A DNA stretch of 64,000 nt, taken from contig MNCI01012642.1 in NCBI GenBank assembly GCA_015680685.1, positions 49,047 to 113,046 on the forward strand, written 5' to 3'. Below, piece by piece: positions 45,160 to 56,953 of the stretch. The DNA comes from Gnetum montanum (lineage: Eukaryota > Streptophyta > Gnetopsida > Gnetales > Gnetaceae). Below the pieces are notes generated by a model. The model was given only the letters and a program-made list of their open reading frames with translations, did no database searches and was not told the DNA's origin. Numbering within the stretch: the stretch's first letter is position 1; the number at the start of each line of letters is the position of its first letter. Both the position numbers and the translations under genes were made by a program.

Positions 45160-47942
45160 AACTCAAGTGGTTCCTGATGGTGGTGGCTCCTCCACAGGCC
45201 TCTTTCCCTTATCTTATGCTCCAGGCTTTGGGAATGGATATCTCTAAAGGAGCACCTGAAGCTTTTCTTCTTTATTTTAGGGATCATGTGCCTTCCAGTT
45301 CCAATATTTGACAATGTCAACACCTCCCATGGACACAGTAGTTGTAGAAACATCTAATTAGCTTTGACTTACTAAGTCGTAAACAATTTATTGTTCCTCT
45401 TCATAGGCTTTGGCTTTGCCTCTACATTCTTGATAATTCATGAGCTGTTGAGCCAAATCTGCCACGACATCTTTCTGACGTTGGTAGCTAGCTTTTACCA
45501 CCTCCAATTCAAAATTTTTCACCTCCAATTTCTGCAGTGTCTTTTTTTATTTGATAAATTCTGCTTCATATTTGGCGTAGGTGGTAGCTACCTACTTTTC
45601 CAACTTTGTCCTTGAGCAACCTGCTATCAACATGGCCAAGTTGGCATACTGTAGGTTTGTCAACTCCATGTACTCAGTGAGATCTTGGATTTGTAAGTCC
45701 CGACTCTTTAGTTTTGCTTGGTGGGAAAAGGCATAAGTGTTCAGTATGGCTCGTCGGTCAATGTTTTGAGCACTGCTTGATATGGGTCTTGGCCATATGG
45801 ATATCTTTTTCAATTATCTGCTTGTACATCCCCACCTAGTCACAGAAATGTTCTTTCAACTTTTCATGTTGCTTAGCTTCATTATGCCATGCACTTATTT
45901 AAATGATCATCTTCTGATGGATGGTGTGTACCTCCTTGATTGAGAGGGTCCTATTTTCTCTGGCTAAGTGATTCATGTCCTGGTTGATCCTTATTAGTTG
46001 TTCTCGCATTTTTTGAAAATTTTCCTTGAGAACATTCTTTTATTTTTCAATGGTGGTCAATTGAAGATTCTCAGTAGTAAGGAGTTTATTTTCTTCTTAT
46101 AAGGCCTTGAGTGCTTTTGCATGTGCATACATTTGGGCCTGCACTTTGGAAGCATCCCACTCAACCTTATTTTTCTCCATTGCCATCCTTTTATTCTCCT
46201 CTAATAATTTATTCATTGTTCCATTCAAAATAACTCTAGCTAGTCAGCCAGGATAAGTTGGGATGGATCCTGCTATGCAGCTTGTAGGGAAAACGAACTT
46301 CTCTTGGAGTCTTCTCAACTTATTTTCTACATGTTCGACCCTAACCTCAGTCATGACCAACTTTCCCTTCATGGAAATGAGGTCTAATTGTGCTGTTGTA
46401 ACATCTTGAGGGATGTTAAACAAGGATGTCATTACTTGTCCTATTTGCAACAATCGATCCAGAGCATCCTCATGTTTCGCAGGAGTCATCAAGGGGTTAG
46501 CTAGGACTTGAGCATCACATGCTCTTATGAAATCTACTAGTGGTACAACAAGGATATTAAATAATTCTTTGATGTGGTCTGCAACTAGTTCTATTTCTTG
46601 AGCTGCATCCTAGTGTTGCATGACCACTACTGTGGCATCTTCACCAGTTTCTAATTGCACTTGAAAAGATGCACCATTTCCAAAGATCTGTTGTGGTCAA
46701 TGTGATTTCCCTCCTCTTGTTTGTATTGTGACATTGCCCTGTGCATGATCAATTAAGATCGTGGGATGTATGGCATCATCAATTACCTTGAAGAGGTTAG
46801 CCTCATCATGACTTCCCCAATTGATTGTTTCTGCGATGTCCCTGAGACGACTCATCGACGATTGATAATCTTGTGATGGTGGTGGCAGTTGGTCGTGATA
46901 GCCTATGGACTACGTGCTAGGACTTGATTCCTATTGTTGACTGGGCCTCATATCCAAAATTTGGCTAGGCCTTACTATTTGAGGTGTAGTAGGCCCAACT
47001 ACCTACTCTTGCTCAGGCTCTAGTGCTTCACTAGCATCTTTTCTTGGTGTTGGTGGCTTCAATAATTTAGAATAGGAGGCATTTTGAGCTTTTCTGGGGA
47101 TGTCATTAGTGTACCCCAGAATTCTAGCATGTTGGCACAGCTTCTTGATTAGATAGGGAAAAGGTAATGCAAACTTCCCTGTCTTACATTCTTCGAACCA
47201 CTTCAATATTTCTATTAGATATAAATGGGGTAGATTGACATCAACCTTTCCCATTAAAATTGTGCTTCCTCTAGCTACATAGGTGGAGATCCTATTTAGT
47301 TCTTTTGTTGGGAAGATGTGATATGTGTCAATTTTGAAATAGATTCTCTCTTCAAGGGTGAGCTCCCCATATGTTTTTTCATCCTTGTCGTACGTCCTCT
47401 TTAGCCATATTTTTCATGCATTAGCATTAGAGCAAGTGGACAGATGAGCAACTTTAGGTCCTATATTCAGAAGGTTTAGAACTTTTGAAATGGCTTTAGT
47501 AGAGAAATCAATTGAAATCCCAACAATGTCAGTAGTGGTGCCTTCTTCTTCATTATGCCAAAATTGGTAAGTCTCCCCCAAATACCATTCACCACTCTCC
47601 AAGATAATAGGCCACAATGGAGATGATCTCTAACCGACTTAGGGGAAAATCTGGTAAAAGATCCAAAATTGAGTTCCACAATCACTGTAGCTAATGTGGA
47701 CCTTTCCCAAATTACCTGAACACATTCTAAGCACAATGTGAGATGTTGTACTTGTTTAGGTGCCCTACCTTCTCCACCTTCTACTTGCCTAGATTTTGCA
47801 GTAACATGGGTCTCTTAATGGATGTTGAATGATTGTGCCTCCTACTTTACATGTTCTATAGAAGGTCCTTGGCCTCTACCTCTCCTTGGGTGTTTGCATG
47901 CACTTAAGAGGGTCCTCCCTGTTGTCCTCATTTAGGGGCCAT
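45160..47942 (-). pseudogene. Extra ORF of element C, homologous to that of element A
   Basis: The frame starts near 47942 (MAPK). Shared landmarks with element A: VIVELNFGSFTRFSPKSVRD and WYLGETYQFWHNEEEG (47680-47540), NLPHLYLIEILKWFEECKTG and FPYLIKKLCQHARI (47240-47100), KAQNASYSKLLKPPTPRK, then the long coiled-coil-like part (46490-45600). It ends near 45160. It has more stops than the copy in A. Two independent copies at the same relative position show that the ORF is a fixed cargo of this element family rather than a one-off capture. Confidence 0.6.
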
Positions 47943-48459
47943 ATGTAATCACACTGGGATCAATTGTTAGTAAGGTCATTTAACAAAATTTAATTATCTT
48001 ATACCTTACTTATTACCTTTAATGAATTCAATTCTTGCTTAGTGTGATTTTAGAGTTAGAAATTTTCAAGGAAATCCCCCTAAAAGTTTTAATGTTAGGC
48101 CCAATTTGATCAACTGACTCCAATAATAATTTTTTATGGTTTGGGTGAAGGAATAAAATTAGTTTGGCATAAGTTCTTAGAATTTCTTAAGATCACTTAC
48201 CCCTATGATATCCTTTGAGTGATAGTAAATTTCAAAAAAGTTACACACAACTTGGAGCATACCCTTCGCCCACGATTGAGTCAAGCACTCCAAGTTTAAG
48301 CAGGTTCAATCAGAAGGAGAATCAAAGTGTTAATGTGCGAGATATGGATGGTTAAATAGTAGGTGCGCAAAGCGTGGAAAATCATGGAAGAAAATTGCAA
48401 CAACTCCCGTTACGTGAACAATTGAAGATGATGTTGACACACATGGGGGGGTCCATATG

Positions 48460-48530
48460 TACAGGTTTTATGGATGTGTTATTGCATTAGACCCAATATT
48501 GGGTACCTAATATCGCATCGCTTCCAAAAT
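48460..48530 (-). promoter_or_regulatory. Relic of the internal promoter-like module in element C
   Basis: The sequence aligns with the TATA/palindrome module at 8138-8230 of element A. Here the TATA box is lost (TGTACAGG instead of TTTATAGG) and only ATATTGGGTACCTAATATCG remains of the palindromes. Confidence 0.4.
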
Positions 48531-48799
48531 AGGGAACTTGGAAAAATTGAGGAATTTTCGAGTTTTCACGATCAAAAATGAAGGATTCAAGGTAAATTTA
48601 AAATATTTTGGATAATTTTGAATAGACATTAAGGCATCAAAATTTTAATGAAGTAGAATTATATGATGAAGTTCTTGAAGAGGGTGTAGAAAAAGGACAT
48701 GTAGTGGTGCACAAGAACATTTGGGTTGAAATGATGATTAAGGAAAGAATAAATTAAGCAATGAAATACTCAAAGGGTATAAGATGATGTGGTGATGTG

Positions 48800-49440
48800 C
48801 AATGAGTGAAAATTACAAAAGTTACGCAAGTGGGTCCTCCCCAAAGTAGGTTCTAACCTATCATGCCCTTGCGCAACCACACCTTAAAATGTCCATAGGC
48901 ACTAGAAGGGATAAATGCAATCCACACCAGTGCAACAAAACACACATATGTTAAATACCATCATGATGAGGTATGAATTCTATGCCACACAAGACACAAG
49001 GTAAAAAATACATGTACAACAAGATGAGATGAATAATAGATGGGACTGCAGAGATCAGGACATGAGGTAACTTACCCTGGGCATAATGAATCCTGAGTGT
49101 GGGGCATGATTAAGGTATCTTTATCCTTTCGTTCCAAAATCAAGACCAAGTCCATACCTCTAATCAATGACATCGCATTTTTTTATCCAATGATAGAAAA
49201 CCATAAGAGCATCATGACAGTAAGGCCTATGATCACTTGGCGTTTTGTCCAAGGGAAGAGTGATTTAAATTTTTTTTTGTGGCACGTTCTTCTGGATCTT
49301 TTTTTTTGCTATTTTTCTTCTTCCTTTGCTTGTTCTTCATTTGGCCACTTTGGCACTTTGTTTTTTCCAATGATGAATCTGAGAAGCCATCAACCTTCAA
49401 GCATGGGTGCATGTTTTTCTAGTAGGACCCTATAGAACAA
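48800..49440. other. Conserved non-coding block of element C
   Basis: CAAGTGGGTCCTCCCCAAAG (48826 on), TGATTAAGGTATC (49107 on) and GCATGGGTGCATGTTTTTCTAG (49402 on) occur in the same order as in A and E. No coding frame is seen. Confidence 0.6.
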
Positions 49441-51666
49441 CATTAAGTTTCTTAATTAAGTGCCTTTATTACTCTTCCATTTTTTGTTAGATCTACAAGG
49501 ATCTTAGTATAACCCAACTACATGATAGCACCTACAGATGTCATCATAGAGAATCCACAAGTCAACTTGATGTCATACCCTAGCCATTCCCTCTTAGTCC
49601 ATCATTTTTTTTCTGTGGGCATAATGAGTACAAAGTTACTTTAAGTTTTAATGATGACAAGAATATCATCATACCCAGAGTAGAACCTCTTATTAATAGA
49701 ATGGTTACGTGGATGTTGCAGGTTCATTGTCCAAATAATGAGTCACCTGTAACTTGATAGCATAGAACAACACCTCAACTGACAAGTCACATGTATTTTA
49801 TTCATAGATGAGATTACCCTCAAAAAGATAAAATGACAAACTAAAAGATGAAAAATTAGAAAATAAAAATTGGAAAACAAAAAATTTGTAAAACAAAAGA
49901 AAAGGAAAAACATTTACTAATTTTTCTTATTAGAATGGAGGGTATCCCCCATAACTAAACCTTGGATCATGGCAAGAATTAATAAATGAAAATTTTGAAT
50001 CCATGCGTGTTGGAAATATTGGGGTCTGGTCACATCCAAACCACTGGGTGTCTTTTGATGTGATGGTAGGAATGTACCCAAATTAAAGTTCACACATGAA
50101 ATTAAAGTAGGCATAGTGGGGCAGATTATAAGCTGTGGTCATGTGATAAGAAGCTAATCCACTATGACACTTGTGACCATAAGATGGTATGCAAGGATCG
50201 ATATGTCTCTCTATGTGGTTATATCCATTGGGTCGCATGGTTGTTGGAGCATTAATTAATGGCCCAAATAAGGTAATAGGAGGCATTGAGTTCAAAGTGG
50301 AAGGTGCATCATAGTGCTAGGCTTGTACTAAGTTGGAGGATGTAGTGGTTTCAGAACTGTGCTATCTCTTTCTATGGTCATGCATAAAGAAAGGATGCTT
50401 TTGATGTTCTAAAGAACTTCCATTACTTTTGACAGTAGCAGCACAAGTAATGTTTGTGAGTTCGTGCTATGGTGCAAAACCTTCTAGTACAACTAGTGGT
50501 AATGTAGAAGGAGGTGAAGGATGAGAATATTAAGGGTAAGAAGAAGTGTAAGAAACATGAGGTGGTGATCTCATGGGAGAGGACATGGGTTGATAGTACT
50601 CAGGAGAATGATAATGATGAGGTGAAGTAGATGATGTTGATTTAGTTGGAGAAATAGGATGTTGAACATAATAAGAACTTAATTTTGGATGGTACGAAGG
50701 GTGTGGCCAGTTTAATGGTGGTCTATCCCATGACTGGGGGTTTTGCCACTGTGGTTGAACACAGTACTTCTATACGAAATCTGGATGTAACATTCTTCCC
50801 CAGTGCTCATGTAAGTGTGACAAGATTGGGCATTGGCCTTTGGGGTGATCGTATAGGAAAACATCACATTGATACTTATGATTTGCAATTAAGCCCCTAT
50901 CCTAATTTCCTTTAGCCCTTCTTTCCGATTGTTGAATGGTGTTCCGTCCTATTTCTTAGTTTGGCATCCTTTGTTTATTTTGGTTGTTAGAGTGATCTTA
51001 CATGGTTTTACTTCTAATTATGTTTGCATATTCTCTACATTTTTCATGGACCCACTCCATCATCTTATTGATTTTTGCCTCAATTTCATCTAGTGATTTT
51101 AGTATTGGCATAGATGGGGATGGTTCCACCTCCTTGAGGTGAGTTGATTTCTCCTCTTCATGATCATGGACCTTTGTTATTTTAAGATTTTGATCTTGTT
51201 GAGATCTTTCAACATTCTTCCATTTGGCTATTTCTCCTTCTTCTTTTGCTATGCACTTAATAAGTGTTGGCACATTTGGCCATTCAATGGAACAGGCTTT
51301 ATAAGGTTATGGTGATTTTTGAAAAATTTAAAAGAGATTTTTGAGATTTTGTTTCTTCACCTTGAAGTCTACCATGTTGATTAAGACAAGCTTTTGCTAA
51401 TTGGTTCACATCCACAAAGGCATGGTTGAATGTCCCAAAATCTTAGAGGCCTTGTTCAACTTGTATCCTTGAATCAACCAATACATAAAAGTTGTAAAGC
51501 CTCCTTCCAAGGACCATGTTGCCAAAAATCATACCATTCCATGGGATTTCATCCCTTGTTGGCATCCAGACAAAAATGAGCCTAGAATCATGAACACTAC
51601 CAAAACCTTAACTTATCCAGACACATACATTGGTGCTAAAATCCAAAATTTAAATCTTTCTACTGC

Positions 51667-51858
51667 AACTACATGAAGACACTTGGCAACTACATGAAGA
51701 AACTTGGCAACTACATGGGACATGTGTCAGATGTAGCATTTTTATCTCTTTGGTGGTTGAAACCACCCAAAGTTGTTGTAACTTACCTAACTTGTTGGGC
51801 AAGTAACCTCCTAACTTGTTGGCCAAGTAATCTCCTAATTGGTTGGCCAAGTTACTTG
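51667..51858. repeat. 21-bp and 24-bp tandem repeats in the U3 of the 1855-bp solo LTR
   Basis: AACTACATGAAGACACTTGG-type units of 21 bp start at 51667, 51688 and 51709 (partial). CTAACTTGTTGGCCAAGTAA-type units of 24 bp run 51787-51810, 51811-51834 and 51835-51858. Both sets lie upstream of the TATA box, where LTR enhancers are usually found. Confidence 0.8.
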
Positions 51859-51916
51859 GGAGAGAATTTAGGTGAGATATTTTTAAATATGTAACTTCCC
51901 TACCTACCTTGGAACC

Positions 51917-51927
51917 CTATAAAAAGG
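51917..51927 (+). promoter_or_regulatory. TATA box of the 1855-bp solo LTR
   Basis: CTATAAAAAGG is a strong plant TATA match, about 100 bp upstream of an AATAAA signal. Confidence 0.6.
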
Positions 51928-53201
51928 CTTCAGGGGGGGGGGGAAGGATCATCACTTGAAATCATCACACTTGGAGTCTTGGAAGATTTGTAACGAAGAT
52001 TTCTGGGAAGATGGCTTGCTAGAATAAAGATTTCAGCCTCTTTGTCATGGTCCTGTGAGTTATGCATTTCATTTTTTGTTTTGTTTAAATTGTTTAGCTA
52101 GTGGTTTAGATAGTATCATCCTTGGCAAGTAATTTTGGGATTTTTAGATTGCTCTTATTGTTCTTGTTGCCCGATAGAAATTTCTATTAAAATTTTGCCA
52201 TAGAAGCGCTTGTGTTTAAAAGCCTTAAGAGCATTTTAGTAGTAAATTTCATTATTGTGCAACGTGTGGGAACTGCTATTGGGATTGTTGTAAGAGAGCC
52301 TCTGTTTGTAGTCACGCCGTTGAACAATTCAGTAGTCGAGAGGGTTCAGAAAATCTTTGGTATTTTGATGGGACCAGAATAGCTTCTTTTTATCTTTAAA
52401 GTGAATTCTCGTGGTATTTCAATCAGAAATTGTCAAGTCTTTTAAAGGTTCTGTTTGAATGCAATCGTTGACATCTATTATCTAGTCAAAATGGAGTCTC
52501 GTACGTGGTAGTTTACGCAGCAATTTTTGGTAGCATAATAGGATTGTCTTGAAGATATTGCTTGTTTGAGCCTTGGAAGTTTGAACAATTCGTAGATATT
52601 GAATTTGGGATAGCTTTATTGCGAAGTGTTTACTCGTGTCATTTTACCTTGTTTAAATATTTGAGGTCTACACAAATCTGCTTTCTTTTCTTTTCTGCTT
52701 ATTTCCATCGAATCTTGCTCTATTTCTAGTTTTCTTGTGGAACTATCTCTTTCTCTGGGGAAAATTAGGAGTAGATTGCGGAGTTGTGCTCAAATGTTTT
52801 TGCAAAATTTTATTTGTTACAAGTAGGTATTATAAGGACTGCGTAGACTAGGCAGTTGAACAAAATAGGAAATTTTCAAGAACTCACAGTACTTGGCAAA
52901 GTTGGCTGAATCTCTTTAAAGTAAGTCATTTGTAGTTCACACACAACGCAATTGTTACATTTTACACAACCACACGCCGCAACAGCACACACACATACTC
53001 ACATTAACTACTGAGTTTATTTGGAGGTATCTGGGCCTTGGTGTTGCTAGAGACCAGCAGGCACCTAAATCCTGTTCGAGGACACTCGTTGGCAATCGCG
53101 TCCCAAATGGTCACCAACAATAAGCTCTTGGAATTGGTGGGTTCGTAGTTCATATAGTTGACCTAGGGCATACATCCCTAGGATCTTCCTTGTTTCATTA
53201 T

Positions 53202-54137
53202 TGATGAGTCATGGTTTGTCAGGCCTAGTTATCGGAGCCTAGTTATCGGACCCCAGTTGTCAGAGCCTTGTTCTAATAGGTCCCAATATCGGATCCCTAA
53301 TATCAGGGCTGCATTAACTAGGCTGTGTATATGCGGCCCTATCGATGCATCCACCCATGTGTTGACGTGGCCCTGTTTACGCAAAGTCTATTTTTAGCTA
53401 TAAATAAGCACGCATCCATCGCACTTAGGCATTTTTTGGGTTAATTGTAGTCACGCTCTTGCAGTTTTTTTCCACGAGAGTTGGAATATATTCCCAAGTG
53501 CATGCCTGCAGTGTGATGCTTGTAATTGTACAGAACCTTTATTCGAGTGTGACGTACTTGGACATGCACATGATCAGCAATAAAGATCGAGATTACTTCA
53601 TCATTGAAGCATTCACTTAGTTTTAATTACTTAATTATTATTTTTAATTGTTATAGTTATTTATTATTTTCTTAGTCATCATTTACTATTCCTGTTGTTA
53701 AATGTGGAATGAGTATGACTTAATCACCAGCATTTAAGTGTGACTGCTTGGTAACCCAGTAGCGTACCTAGGATCTACGCTTGGTAATCCCAGTAGTAGT
53801 CATGCACAAGGTCCAAGATGTGTACGGATGATTATGGAATGGATGCTCATTGCACTTAGGTTAGCTTAGACTTCATTTTCTTTTGCTTATTAGTTTAATC
53901 AAGATTATTTTCCATTGTCTCTATGAGTAGCACTAGTTTAGGATCACATCATACGCCTCACTCTGGACTAAATCATACGTGACAAAGTAAATACTAGTCT
54001 AGGTGGGAAGACAGCGAACTGCGATCAACATGTAACTACTTAGATACCACAACTAGCTTGTCCACGGAGTTCGACTGGATTGTGTGTGAACACTCGTATT
54101 CATATGGTTGAGTGTAGAGGTACCTTGCCACTCATCA
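53202..54137 (+). mobile_element. Solo LTR of the TGATGAG (Athila-like) family, plus orientation
   Basis: It starts TGATGAGTCATGG, ends CCACTCATCA and is flanked by a perfect ATTAT duplication (53197-53201 and 54138-54142). TATA box is CTATAAATAAG at 53398-53408 and AATAAA at 53573-53578. It is reversed relative to the host element C and interrupts its gag frame. It shows what a complete 936-bp LTR of this family looks like and confirms the termini used for A, C and E. Confidence 0.92.
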
Positions 54138-55215
54138 ATTATGGAGCCCATCCATGATGTGACACATTAGCCTTCCCTTGAAGAATGCATGGCTTGGGCA
54201 TTTTTTTAACAATGAATAATATCTTTCTAAGGCCATGTCCAAGGGTTCATCTTATCCTTGTTTCCACTCTTGGATTTGTCTCCTCAAGGTTGACACTCTT
54301 GCATAGGTTTGATATCTTTCAATGAAGAGTTCTACCATTGTGGGCCAACAACAAATTAATTTCAACTCTCAAGGCCTATACCATACTTTTTCTTGGAAAA
54401 TGAGTGTCATAGGAAAGAGCTTAAGTCTTTACCACCTATTATTAATGTTGTTCCATGCACAGGCATCATAGAAGGCTTGTAAATGATGTTTCGGATCTAA
54501 ATCATAGCCTCCTAAAAACGTAGCAAAGTTGTTTAAATCAAGCCTAGGTAGAAAAATTTCCTTACAATGCATGTGGGATATTTGAATGGCCTTTGTTATA
54601 TGCATTAGGATCTTAGTGGCCAACAAGGGTTCATCCTCACTAAGTAGGTTGTGAATTTGTGAATTGGAATGATGCTGTCTTTGTTCATGTTGGCATTTCT
54701 GAATTTGCCCATGGGTTTGATTTTTATTCCTATGTCAACCCCTTGAGAAATAGTCATCTATGTCATGACCTAATGTTGAAGGAGTAGAGGAAGAGAGAGA
54801 ATTGAAAGACTTTTCATGACTTTTGTAAGTCTCCCAATCACCCCCTAATGTACTCTTGCTAACCATTGAGAAGGTCCTAGGCCTTATGGGCCCCTTCATT
54901 CCATGGGATGTCCCATCCTCGCTAAAGGTTTCTAAGTTGGATGACAAGAGTCCTTGAGTATTGTTGGGGTGTCCATGAATATATGAAAATTCCTACATAA
55001 GATTTGGTACTCCAAACTTCTTCTTCATCATAAATTGCATTTATTCTCCAATGAATTGCCTCGCTAGATGTTGTGTAACTGTTGTCCTGTGAGAGAGACA
55101 TTGTTGTGAATTATGTGTGACTTAACTGAATTTAATTTCTCTTTTGAAAGATATATCATTAATACTTTGTTACAGCGATCTTGTATGATATAACTAATCT
55201 AGATAACTAGCACTA

Positions 55216-55233
55216 TCCTCGACAACAATGCCA
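55216..55233 (-). other. Primer-binding site of element C
   Basis: The minus strand reads TGGCATTGTTGTCGAGGA, a decayed form of the tRNA-Asp-like site in element A, one base from the LTR. Confidence 0.65.
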
Positions 55234-55234
55234 A

Positions 55235-56102
55235 TGATGAGCGATGAGGTACCTCTACATTCAACCATACAAATACGAGCATGTATGCGTGATCTAGTCA
55301 AACTCCATGGATAGACTAGTTGTGGTACCTAAATAGTTATATGTTAATCATAGTTCACTGTCTTCCCACTTGGACTAGTATTTACTTTGTCACATATTGT
55401 TTAGTCTAAAGTGAGGTGTATGATGTGATTTCTAACACTAGGCTACTCCTAGAGACAATGCAAAATAATGTTGATTAAGTTAATAAACAATATGAAGTAA
55501 AATCTAAACTAGCTTAAGTGCGATGAGAATCCATCCTTAATCATCCATATGCATCTTGGCCCTTGTGTACTACTTCTAGGATTACCAAGCACACATTACT
55601 TGAGCACTACTAGATACGCTATTGGGTTACTAAGTAGTTACACTTAAATGCTCGTGATTAAGACATACTCATTCTGCATTATTAACAAAAATAGTAAATG
55701 ATGATAAAGAAATATAAACTAAGAAAATAATAAATGATAATTAACAATTAAAGTAAATAAAATCTAAGTGAACGCTACAATGATGGAGTAATCTCGATCT
55801 TTATTATCGATTGTGTGCATGTCCAAGTACGTCACACCTAAATAAAGGTTCTGTACAATTACAAGCAGCACACTGCGGGCATGCACTTGGGAAAAGAACT
55901 GAAAATGAACAACAAGAATCTCAACTCCTAATAACTAACTAATGACTTACCAATTGACCTTTTCTTGTGCACCTAAGTGCTATATTTATAGGCTAACATA
56001 GGAAGCATGATATTGTGTATACGATATCGTTACCTAGGCTATGATATCGTGTACCTGATATCAAGTATATGATATCGAGGCCTAGCAAACCGTGATTCAT
56101 CA
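55235..56102 (-). repeat. 5' LTR of element C
   Basis: The LTR is 868 bp, starts TGATGAGCGATGAGG and ends GATTCATCA. TATA box (minus) is at 55981-55990 and GATATC-type palindromes at 56005-56090. It is collinear with 44115-44972. Confidence 0.85.
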
Positions 56103-56953
56103 CACGAAATTTAGTCGAATTCTATAGACCTTAAGTCTTTAAGTACACTGGTTCTAGGAAATAAAATCTAATCATTACAATCATTGTCCTTCCAGTTACA
56201 CTTGTGAAAAGCAAAGGTATGGTTAAGTGCAACTAAGTCATTTGATTTTTATCATTTTTTATATTTATGTTCTAGGTGCTTAAAATAAAAGAATGACATT
56301 ATTTAATGGATAATTTAATCTAACTAACTCATTAATCTCTAACTAATCCTAACATAAGTATCCAAGATCACTCTTCTTACACATCTTGAACATGTATAAT
56401 GCTCCTAGGTTACTAAACATTAAGCGTTGTTGGGATTACCAAGTGTCATGCGCATGCTCGAAGCAGTTATACTTATGTGCTTAATTAATTGCTATTGAAC
56501 ATAGCTAACTTAACTTAGCTTAATTTAGCTTAATTTAGCTTAATTATTTGGAAACATTAAATAAATTTGCATAAAATATTAAATGCATAAATAAAATATT
56601 TAATCTAGCCAAGGTGCTACAAGGTTTATCAAAAAGCTTGTCTTTATTACCACACACACTATTGTGCTTAGGTACAATAGTGCTTGAATAAAGATCCATA
56701 TACTTAATGACTCCTGCTACAGGCACTTTGAAAAATATTCTAACTCTAGATAAAAGAAACTACAAGAGCTCTACTATGCTATGACAAAACTTATCCCAAA
56801 TCATGCATCCAACTACTATATTTATAGGGCAGCACACATCCCACGATATCAAATATCCAACATCACTTCTTGGGCCTCGATATTTGGTATCTGATATCAA
56901 GGCTTCAATATTGGTTATTTGATATTATAGCTAGAAAAAAATGTCATTTATCA
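56103..56953 (-). repeat. Element E 3' LTR, inner fragment
   Basis: It continues the fragment at 44059-44114 after the element C insertion. TATA box (minus) is at 56817-56827. ATATC palindromes are at 56840-56930, and a 10-bp AGCTTAATTT repeat lies at 56517-56545. It ends TTTATCA at 56953, followed by TACCCCC (polypurine tract complement). The LTR fragment at 798-1308 is its close relative. Confidence 0.8.

Larger units (their letters stand above)
51265..53119 (+). mobile_element. Solo LTR of an unrelated LTR retrotransposon (TGTTGG...CCAACA), 1855 bp
   Basis: It begins TGTTGG and ends CCAACA, perfect inverted ends with TG/CA. It is flanked by ATAAG on both sides (51260-51264 and 53120-53124) and interrupts the gag frame of element C. 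A TATA box CTATAAAAAGG (51917-51927) and an AATAAA signal (52023-52028) on the plus strand give a U3 of about 680 bp, a short R and a U5 of over 1 kb. Short tandem repeats lie in U3 and a run of eleven G just after the TATA box. No internal sequence is left, so the element was removed by LTR-LTR recombination. Lineage is unknown. Confidence 0.85.
49917..55101 (-). pseudogene. Element C gag, interrupted by two solo LTRs
   Basis: The likely start is the ATG at 55101 (MSLSQDNSYTTSSEAIHWRI), 115 bp after the primer site. The gag core reads RLDLNNFATFLGGYDLDPKH, KLFPMTLIF, VSTLRRQIQEWKQG and ERYYSLLKKCPSHAFF (54560-54190). The frame is cut at 54142 and resumes at 53196 (TRKILGMYALGQLYELRTHQ). It is cut again at 53124 and resumes at 51260 (KCIAKEEGEIAKWKN). 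It ends in a Pro/Tyr-rich tail (SYGGYPPF, about 49930). The same order in element E (MRTLGIYAQG, LRAHQIQ, VKEEGELRK) confirms the joins. Stops are frequent. Gag is the particle protein. Confidence 0.75.
44115..56102 (-). mobile_element. Element C: non-autonomous Athila-like element carrying the extra ORF, with two solo-LTR insertions
   Basis: LTRs are at 44115-44972 (858 bp) and 55235-56102 (868 bp), with primer site at 55216-55233 and polypurine tract at 44973. The interior holds the extra ORF (45160-47942), an internal promoter-like relic, the conserved non-coding block and a long gag, but no pol. It inserted into the 3' LTR of element E. Flanks are CACAC on the left and CACGA on the right, three of five bases, so the duplication is worn or a boundary is off by two bases. 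Solo LTRs lie at 51265-53119 and 53202-54137. Confidence 0.82.

Noticed and set aside
51350-51560. Minus-strand frame (IPWNGMIFGNMVLGRRLYNF) as a host gene exon in element C
   Set aside because: It lies inside the U3 of the 1855-bp solo LTR, whose ends and ATAAG duplication are clear.
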